DNA from: Casuarius casuarius
Taxonomy: Eukaryota > Chordata > Aves > Casuariiformes > Casuariidae
DNA: 64,000 bases
Reading direction: 5' to 3'
Assembly: GCA_003342895.1 (NCBI GenBank)
Contig: PTFA01000160.1
Location: forward strand, 1,616,079-1,680,078
Positions 54,383 through 64,000 of this stretch are shown in pieces; position 1 is the stretch's first letter; each line of letters opens with the position of its first letter. A program made the translations under genes and the position numbers. The notes beneath the pieces are model-generated. The model worked only from the letters and a program-made list of their open reading frames with translations, made no database searches and was not told the DNA's origin.

Positions 54383-55487
54383 CTTGGCTGCATTTTATCA
54401 GGATAAATTTGGTGTCCTGCCCAATGTTTCTCTCTTTGATAAGGGTTTCATTTTTGGCTCGCCTCTGTATATACAGTTCCTGGATGATTGCAGTACTGCT
54501 ATTTGTACTTCTTGCTTCATCCAGTGCCAGGAGTTTCCTTCAGGATGAAGTGCTGGGTGCCAAATCTTCACCATCTGTTTATTTTTGTGTAGCTAGTTCA
54601 CTTCTGGTTAAATGCACATTTTGTTCAGCAAGTCAGTGCTCCCGATGCTGGTTTCAGAGAGGGACTGTGGGTGTTCAGTCCCCATGTTCACTCCAAATAT
54701 GCTTTCTCCCCACTTTTGGCAAAGATGAGGGACTGAGTAAGCGTTGGTATTTGAGATTGCCCAAGTAAATAAATTTTATATTAGAAAGATTCTAAGAGCA
54801 AATGTCCATGGCAGGCCCATAAATGAAAAAGACTAACTGTATCTAGCCTGTGGGGTGAGCTATCTCAAGTCACTATGTAGAGAACTACATTTTGGTTCCA
54901 AAAACCTCCTCAGGCAAAAATAAGTCAGAAAAGCTGTTCTTTGTCCTCCTGTGAAACTGTGGCATTTTGTGTCCTAAAGATGATGATTCTTACACTCGTA
55001 CTCTCACCGGCTGGGAGCTATTACAGCTGTCGTGCTAAGTTAAGCGTGTTTCTGCCTTTCGTTCTAAGAGATGCTCTTCCTTCGAGCTTTCCAGTCACCA
55101 GTTACACGTTGCCACATACAGCGCAGGCAGCTCACTCTTCTGGCTACTTCATAGCTTGGCAAAGAAAATTATTCTTTACATTATTTCTTTCATTACTTTC
55201 ACATCTCCTGTAAGAGACTCTGTAAGAGTCTCTGATGCTCCTGTGCTCTGTGCACATGAGCGCAGGCCAAGTTTTAACCGATGATGAAAGCCTACTGATA
55301 GCAAAAGTCATTATGATTCTGTGCTGGATCAAATGAAATCAAATTCAATCTCTTACAAATACTGTTTGTAGTTTTACATGGTCATATGAACATGAATGTT
55401 GAAGGGACAAAAGCCTGTATACAGAGGATAAAGCCAGAGCTCTGGCTTCTGAGCCTACAGAAAACTTTATGAGCAGTTAATTTTTGG

Positions 55488-55526
55488 ATTATATATACGT
55501 ATGTATGTATACGTATATTTGTATGT
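55488..55526. repeat. TA / GTAT simple repeat
   Basis: Alternating ta steps pass into cgtatgtatgtatacgtata, which is self-complementary over most of its length. Confidence 0.75.
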
Positions 55527-56308
55527 CTGTTTATCTTGTGTTTAAAAAGAAAACACACATATGCCGTAATTTTAGATTACAAATAAATGTTGCATGTTCC
55601 TGCATGATAATGACTGTATTTCCTGCCTTTAGTTACGTTTCCCCTATGAATCAAATAAGGAAAAGAATTATTCCTGACAAGTGCAACTTAAAAAAAAATT
55701 ACCCAAAAGGTATCAGTTGGAGTGTTTCATACTGGTTCAGAAAAGACAACAAAGAAAAGTGAAAATAAATCCTAGTGTGATATATATATGCACTTTAGGG
55801 TGTTTAAAAGATGCTGTTTTTCTTCCTGCCAACTTTTTGTTGACAGGAAAAAAAATAGTGGCAACCATTTGAAACAAACATTCAAGACACGTAGGATCCT
55901 GCTGGTGTATTTCTTGGCTAGACTTTGCCAAACTGGTCTGGCTTGCAACCAGAGTCTCACAAATGCCTTTTCATCAGCAGCCTTTTCTGAGGGTGCTGGA
56001 TGTGGCTGCTACCCTGTGCTCATTTTCCTCACTTCTCCTCCTAGCTTTTGCAAAAATGTACATAGACATTGACTGCGTCTATGCAGACTACTGAGACCTC
56101 TCCGTGTACCCCGCTGCAGGCTGTACTCGTACACTCTGGCCGTTGTTGTTCATGGTGGGTCACAGCAAAGACCCCCAGTCGGGATCAGGCTGCCTTTGTT
56201 CCCAGAGAAGTACAGCCTTGCAGGGAAATGCAGCCTCCGCTCCTGCAAGCTTCCCGTCAAACTAATGCTCTGCCTCTATTGACTCCAGCTCTCCTTGTAT
56301 TTCTGCAG

Positions 56309-56409
56309 GGGCACTGGGCATCTCTTGGGTGAAATATTATTGTCAATATGAAAAAGAGGCAAAAACATTAAGGATGACCCCCATCGACCAGAAGCCTGGA
56401 GCTAAGCAG
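56309..56409 (+). CDS. OPHN1: OPHN1 exon 10 (PH domain)
   Basis: A 101-nt exon after acceptor tgtatttctgcag. It completes the Trp codon split from exon 9, then encodes 33 codons ([33 protein letters not shown]), ending on a codon boundary before gtgagt. It covers about residues 278-311. W.K.YC.Y is the usual second and third strand pattern of PH domains, with basic and aromatic residues near the lipid-binding loop. Confidence 0.95.
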
Positions 56410-58513
56410 GTGAGTTGGTTTCATGAAGGGATGTCTGCAAAGATTGATCCCATCATCAGTTTTCAGCTTCACTCGTTCTGTTTTTCTCCTTGTATAAGCG
56501 AACACCATGTCCGGAGCAGATGTAGGCCGCTCCCACTGCAGAAGACCATGATTTGAACAGTGCTTGTTTGTGAAGGGTGTTGACAGTGAACTGAATACTG
56601 AATTGGCAACTGCGGGTGTAGAAGGGCTCTTGCTAGCCACAGAGCGGACCGATGGGCTTTGTGTCCCCTCTTCCTGACAGCCCACACGTATTTGTGGTGC
56701 CAGTGTGAACGTAACATTTCTGCGAGGAAGAAGTTTCGTCTCTCCCTGTTCCACACAAACTTAAGTTCTTCTGCACTTGCCAGTGGAGATTCCAGTTAAT
56801 ATCGCTTGGCCGTGGTGCAGTCAGCGCTAACTGGCACGTTTGGTCTAGTGCGTGTAAATTAGCTAACAAATTTCTGGCTCGAGACAAGCTAACCTGTATG
56901 TTTCTCCCTGCAAACGAGGGGTGAACCTACAGCCTGACTTGCACATGTGCCTCTGGGAATCATTGCAAGTGTTTGAATCACTGCAGTTATTTGAATGCTT
57001 TCGTTAGCGCTGTCTCTTTCTTTGCCTTTGCCTGTTCATACAGTCACTAGTTTGTGATTTTGATTTCTGTTCTTCAGAAATATTTGCTTGTAAGTGGGAG
57101 CAGTGTTAGGAAAGGAGGAGGGGGAAGAAGTTGCAGCTCTAAACTGTGCAGTAAAGCAACAATTTGGGGACCTGTTTCTTTTACAAAATGCTTTGTTTTT
57201 TTCCAGTAAGTGATCTTACTGGATCTGCGAGTTCCTATTGTTCCTCAGCTTAATAGAAAAGGGGCAGGATACAGGGTTAGATGACTGACTGTGGCTCAAA
57301 ATGCAGCAAGTGAGTCCAGCTGAGTCCACCCGTCCTCATCTCTGCCGTGGAGCGACATCCCCTGGGGACTTCCAAGTCATGCATGCTGTTGTCCAATTTG
57401 TGATCTCATGATCTCTGTTCTTTGGCAGCCCCTGCACATTGCAGCAATAAAATAAAACGTATTTTTTGGAAGCCCTTGGCAGTGTCCTTGGCAGAGCAGT
57501 GTCCAAAATATTGACTAGAGAGATCTATTGTCATCTACTTTGTAAAGATGTCTAGTAAAACACAGTAATGCAGGTAGGGGCTTGTAAAAATATAATTAAT
57601 ATCCTTCCCAAACTTTTACAATCTGGTAATGTGCACCTTCAGGCCACAAATGGCCACACAACTTCAAATGTAACAATTATAAAGAGTGCTCTTAAGGGAA
57701 AAAAAAAAAAAAACCCCACAACCAGGAAATTGTCATCACAGTGTGTTAATCAGACATAATCTTGGAGAGGCTGTCCAATACTGCTGGCCTGTCCCGGATC
57801 TGCTTGATCCACTCTTGTTAGGAGTCTTGCAGACTACAGCAGCAATGACAGTCAGAGCGTTTAATGCGTTGCAGGTTGTACATTCAAGGCTAAGGCCTGG
57901 TTGGTTCACCTTTGTTATAAAATAAAGGTCCATAAAACATAGGGCCAAACCTCAGCCCTGCAATATAGGCATTTTTTGTCAGTATGTATCTACTCTGGAT
58001 TTGGTCGGTTAACATTCTTCTTTTTAACAAGGTTTGGTCCATGAATGCTATGGATAATTGGTAGCACTGATTAACCCCAATAAGAATTAGGACCCAGCTA
58101 TGTCATATGTTAGACAAGTATGATCCTGGTCCCTGGTCTCAGAGAATAAGTGATTTCCAAAACGTTTGTTTTAAGCAATCTTTCTGCTCTGGGGAGGCAT
58201 GTTGCTTGTTGCTGAGATATTTAGCACTTGTTTGCAGGGTAATCCCATGAAATCTAGAATATTTTGTTACTGTGGAGGGGAAGCTTGATTTACAAAGCCT
58301 TTGATTTCTGTCTTAATTGCAGCTTTGCTGAATAGTGAGAAGGACCATCTGTGGTCGCCTTACAAATGCGATCTGATTAGCAGGACACCTGCCGAGAGCA
58401 TGCAGTCAGGGCTGATGTCTCTGTGGACAGTGCCATGCTTGTTTGCAGCCTAAGGGTGCTGAGAAACCTTAAACCTTGGCTCTAATCTTGACTTTAAACT
58501 TTTTCTTTTCTAG
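56410..58513 (+). other. OPHN1: OPHN1 intron 10
   Basis: A 2,104-nt GT-AG intron with an A run near 57700-57714. The phrase agggccaaacctcagccctg near 57940 may be the end of an old repeat. Nothing else is recognised. Confidence 0.8.
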
Positions 58514-60702
<2,189 letters not shown>

Positions 60703-60781
60703 ATCTGGTACCATCACGCTGCAAGCACTTTCCGAAGCTAATCGAAGGCTATGGATGGAAGCCATGGATGGAAAAGAGCCA
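60703..60781 (+). CDS. OPHN1: OPHN1 exon 12 (end of PH domain)
   Basis: A 79-nt exon. It completes the Arg codon split from exon 11, then adds 26 codons ([26 protein letters not shown]), ending in phase 0 before gtaagt. It covers about residues 342-368, the C-terminal PH helix with the nearly invariant Trp (RRLWMEAM). The acceptor ctacatag has a poor pyrimidine tract because purines (accgtggacaaac) lie just upstream. A second strong donor lies 78 nt downstream in the same open frame (see findings). Confidence 0.96.
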
Positions 60782-62102
60782 GTAAGTATTCAAGGAATTG
60801 TTATACTCCCCATGTTTATGCTGTCAGGCAGTGTCCTCTGCTGGTGGGTTTTGAGAAAGGTAAGTAATACAACTGCTAGCAAACTCATTTTCCCAATTTT
60901 CACTTCACTGCTATTGCTTACCCATAATTCAGGGCATCAGTTCAGCTACTACACATTGGAAAACTGGATTTCAGATGATTTTGTTCTAGGCATATGTAAT
61001 GGGGGTATTGTTTTGTCCCATTTTAAGCTTTGGTACATTTCCCGAGTTGTACTGACTGTGACTGGCAGACTTCCTAAAAACCATGATCTGAATGGGTCTG
61101 AAACAATCAATATTTCTATTACTCGCAGCTTACTCTCAAGTCTGCCTGACATGATTTTCTTGTTTATACCTGCCTTGACTCGTGTTTGGGAAGTCTGGTC
61201 CCTGGACCTAGTCACCCTGTGTGAGTGTTTGTCCGCCTTTAGTTGCTGTTATTGATTTCCTTCCTTTAATCGGAGCAAAGCACAAGCTCCTCTGTTTCAC
61301 AGAATTTCCTGTGAGTGGGCAGCATGATGTGCAATGTGGGAAATACGGTTTTTGCTGCTTGCCCTTGTCTTTTGAGAGCTTCGCGTCCCTAAGCAGCATC
61401 TGCGGAGAGGGTGGATGGTGCCCGCACTTGCTGAGCTGCTGCTAATGGAGCAGCTCCGGGCTGTGCATCCCAGGGCTGTGGGTGGGGGGCGGCCGATGGG
61501 ATGTGGGACCCTCAGCGGGGCCTTTTCAGTAGTTGAAACAGGAAGCAATTTGGAAAAACGTGGAGGATCAGTATGTTCAGACTGGAGTGCCATTCACTTG
61601 TGCAATATCTGCTGTTCACTGGATGTTACATAATGTATTATTATCCATAAAGGATTTTGGATTTTTCTATCAAGAATGGCACCCACCATTTATTATTAAT
61701 AAAAAATACAAGAAGTATTTTTGGTATTGGGTGAAGAAAGAATTTTTTGACATTTTGCGTTCATTTTAAACACCCTTGGGCTCGACTGTCCTGCTTCCGG
61801 CTACCATTTTTACAGGATATCTATAAAACAAACAGAGGTTCTTGTTCAGCTTTTGGAAGACCCCTTTTCTAGAAACAGGTATACCAATTAAATTTAGGAA
61901 GTCAGCAACCTCATTTGATATACAGACAATGATATCTTGCTTATATTATAAGCTGACTTTCTTTGGGACATTGTTTTACTGACTGTGTATGACGGGTGTT
62001 AGGTGATTTATGAGGTGCTGCATTTTCTTTGGAAAATAAATATCAAATCATATTGCATTATGTTTTTGTTTCCTCCTCCTCCATTCCCCCCCCTTTTTTT
62101 AG
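60782..62102 (+). other. OPHN1: OPHN1 intron 12, with an alternative donor at 60860
   Basis: A 1,321-nt intron. The exon 12 frame stays open from its donor to a TGA at 61253. Within that frame aag|gtaagt occurs at 60859/60860, giving a possible 78-nt in-frame exon extension. The 3' end is a long pyrimidine tract ahead of the microexon. Confidence 0.7.
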
Positions 62103-62136
62103 ATCTACCACAGTCCCATCACGAAACAGGAGGAAA
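62103..62136 (+). CDS. OPHN1: OPHN1 exon 13 (34-nt microexon, PH-RhoGAP linker)
   Basis: A 34-nt exon of 11 codons (IYHSPITKQEE) plus the A of a following codon, expected to be Met. The acceptor follows a long pyrimidine tract (62065-62100, including C8 and T7); the donor is gtgagt. It covers about residues 369-380, the short linker before the RhoGAP domain. The match to KEPIYHSPITKQ of mammalian OPHN1 makes it secure despite its size. Its length is not a multiple of three, so skipping it would shift the frame. The next exon (expected to continue ELNEVGF) is not seen before the window ends. Confidence 0.94.
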
Positions 62137-62549
62137 GTGAGTCCTTTAAGTTTCTGTTCCTCTGAAATGTTGAAGCTGTGCTGAAGTGGGGTAATATGTT
62201 TGCTCGTAGGTATACTCATCTTTGGCTCTGCTGAATGGGCTGCGTGTTGCCTCCATGGGGCTGACAGGGAGCTACAGATGCCATTAAAAACTTGTACAAA
62301 TCCTGGGGGTGCTGGATGGACTACGGAAAGGGTGTTCATCACCTTGCAGGGATGACCTGTAACTCCCTTACAGGGAAGGGCTATTTGAGCAGGTGTGAGG
62401 GACCTTATCCTAAAATCTGCCTCCTCAGCATCTAGAAAACAAGTTGATTGTGGCTTTTGAACTCAAGACCTTTGAGATTAAGGTGCTTGCTGGTCCTTCT
62501 CAAACAAGGGCTGGTGGTGACAGTGTAACTTGTCTCCTTTTTACTGCAG

Positions 62550-62696
62550 TGGCTGATACCAAGACCAGATAAGAATGAGCTGCCAACTGTAAAAGTTGCT
62601 GATTGTAATGTGCAGCTTTTAGGTAGCAACAACCAGAGATATAAAGTTAAATTTGCAGCTAAACCCAAAAATAGCAAAGGGAAAAAAGATCAATGA
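62550..62696 (+). CDS. Possible alternative terminal exon (hypothetical)
   Basis: A near-ideal acceptor (cttgtctcctttttactgcag shortened: ctcctttttactgcag) precedes 48 open codons starting WLIPRPDKNELPTVK and ending KPKNSKGKKDQ, then TGA. The frame is phase 0, so it could join exon 12 directly and would give a BAR-PH protein with a basic tail and no RhoGAP domain. Joined to exon 13 instead it would read only seven residues before a stop. I recognise no homologue. AATAAA motifs lie at 63436 and 63604. It may also be a chance frame or a relic of another element. Confidence 0.25.
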   Translation, partial: WLIPRPDKNELPTVKVADCNVQLLGSNNQRYKVKFAAKPKNSKGKKDQ

Positions 62697-63154
62697 GCGA
62701 TTTTGAGGACATTTCACAAAGCAAACATTAAGGTAAAGAAGGAGAGGTGACATCTAGTTTCCAGAAGCTCCAAATCCCACCGTGTTGCTCCATGTCTCTC
62801 TTCAGCTGCCGCCCTGCAAGCGAGACGTAACCTCCCCGCCGCCCCTCGCGGCTGCCCGCTGGGACTGACCCCTCTCAGCTTTTCGCCCTTTTACAGTCAA
62901 TTGCTTGAGGTATCTGAGTATCAGATCACCGTGATCAGAAAACTACATGGATTCATCAGCTGGATGGAGCTTTACATTCTGTATCATGGGGTTGAGTGGC
63001 CAGTCAGCACTGTAATTAGCTCACTTTAATTAGCGTACAGGCACTATTACCAGATGCATAAGCCTAAAATGGGTTATTTGACTGTGTTTGTATTACATGC
63101 CTGGAAAGAATGTGACTAAACATTTCTCAAAAGTAAATACACTCTATTTTTAAT

Positions 63155-63290
63155 AGATTAGAGCTGGAAAGACTTCAAGTCATATTATACAACTCAGTAT
63201 CAAGTATCAAGTGGATCTATGCTTAAGGATGTCTTTACTTATTCCTGGTTTAAAGCCAAGATACATTTGAGCTTTGCCTCACCGTTGCTC
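63155..63290 (-). mobile_element. Degraded CR1 3' tail, antisense
   Basis: tagagctggaaagacttcaa then gtcatattatacaac, followed by ggatgtctttacttattcct, resembles the antisense CR1 3' end (tagagctggaagggacctcaagtcatctagtcc...ggtgtttgtctaacct). Short and diverged. Confidence 0.45.
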
Positions 63291-64000
63291 AGAGGAGAGA
63301 GAATCTGTATAAATGATTTGCAGAAAATGTGATTTTGTAAGATTCACCAGCAGAGCCTCTGCTGTGACTGGAGATGGTCCAAACATGTCCTGTGGATGTT
63401 CTTCCAGGAAAATGTTGATCTTTTTTTTAAATTGGAATAAATACTGGGTTTTCCACAGGAGTTTTAAAATAAAAATGTTACTATGTTTTAAAGTGGAAAA
63501 AAGAGAAATGATACTTAAGTCTGAATTCAAGAAATGTTTTACTTTCTTTACAAAATGTTAACTCAAAGTCAACATTTTCAGCCAAAATTCAATTAGAAAC
63601 CCAAATAAAGTCGTACTGACTTATGAAACACAAATGTTTAAATGCAAAGTTTTCAACTAAAATTTCATATTCTAGTAGACTGTTTTCCCAGTCAAATAGA
63701 TTACACAAATAAGAGTCTTTGAAAAAGTCTGTCTCTTAATCTCATCTGAAGGCCACTGTGAATAAAAAGATTGCAGAGATCTGTTCCTCTCTGAAATAAA
63801 AACATATTTAGCATTGTCATTTAGGAGAAGTTCAGTATAAATATTTGCACTGAACAGGAAGTTATTTCATGGTATAAGTTACACCTGTAAATTACAGTGC
63901 GATCCTCTACTATCCCGGATCCTGCAATACTTTGTTATACCAAATATCCTGGAAAAAGCATGAGAAGAAGCAGTGTGAGTAAAGTTGTTGAAATATATAT

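Larger units (their letters stand above)
62137..64000 (+). other. OPHN1: OPHN1 intron 13 (start), right edge of window
   Basis: Sequence after exon 13, AT-rich toward the right edge. The expected first RhoGAP-side exon is not found here. It contains a possible alternative terminal exon (62550-62696), a degraded CR1 tail and several AATAAA motifs. Confidence 0.7.

Overview
The window looks like vertebrate nuclear DNA. It has GT-AG introns, exons of 34 to 130 nt scattered over tens of kilobases, old CR1 and MIR-like repeat fragments, mononucleotide runs and assembly Ns. Compact introns, few recent repeats, CpG-dense patches and an ancient CR1 copy suggest a sauropsid, most likely a bird. The species cannot be fixed from sequence alone. 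All protein coding that I can support belongs to one gene on the + strand, OPHN1 (oligophrenin-1), a BAR-PH-RhoGAP protein that acts on Rho GTPases at neuronal membranes.

Positions 1-33784 hold no exon that I can recognise. This is either a long 5' intron of OPHN1 or intron plus upstream flank. It opens with a CpG-island-like block (1-365) and contains about a dozen further GC/CpG-dense patches. At 18294-18361 a 47-nt poly-T run meets an N gap. The first coding exon (start ATG and about 51 residues) was not found; it probably lies left of the window, less likely in the gap.

Positions 33785-62136 hold eleven consecutive coding exons, numbered 3 to 13 here on the convention that the ATG exon is exon 2. 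They total 984 nt, or 328 codons, with every splice phase consistent, and correspond to about residues 52-380 of the roughly 800-residue protein. Exons 3 to 8 and the first half of exon 9 encode most of the BAR domain and its extension. Exon 9 to the end of exon 12 encode the PH domain. The 34-nt exon 13 starts the linker to the RhoGAP domain, whose exons lie to the right of the window.

Positions 62137-64000 are the start of the next intron. They contain a well-formed acceptor followed by a 48-codon frame ending in TGA (62550-62696), which would be in phase with exon 12, and a degraded CR1 tail. The observations most worth checking are this possible alternative terminal exon and a strong second donor 78 nt inside the intron after exon 12, which would insert 26 in-frame residues between the PH and RhoGAP domains. 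I found no operon, CRISPR array, tRNA, rRNA or intact mobile element, and no evidence of a wholly new system.
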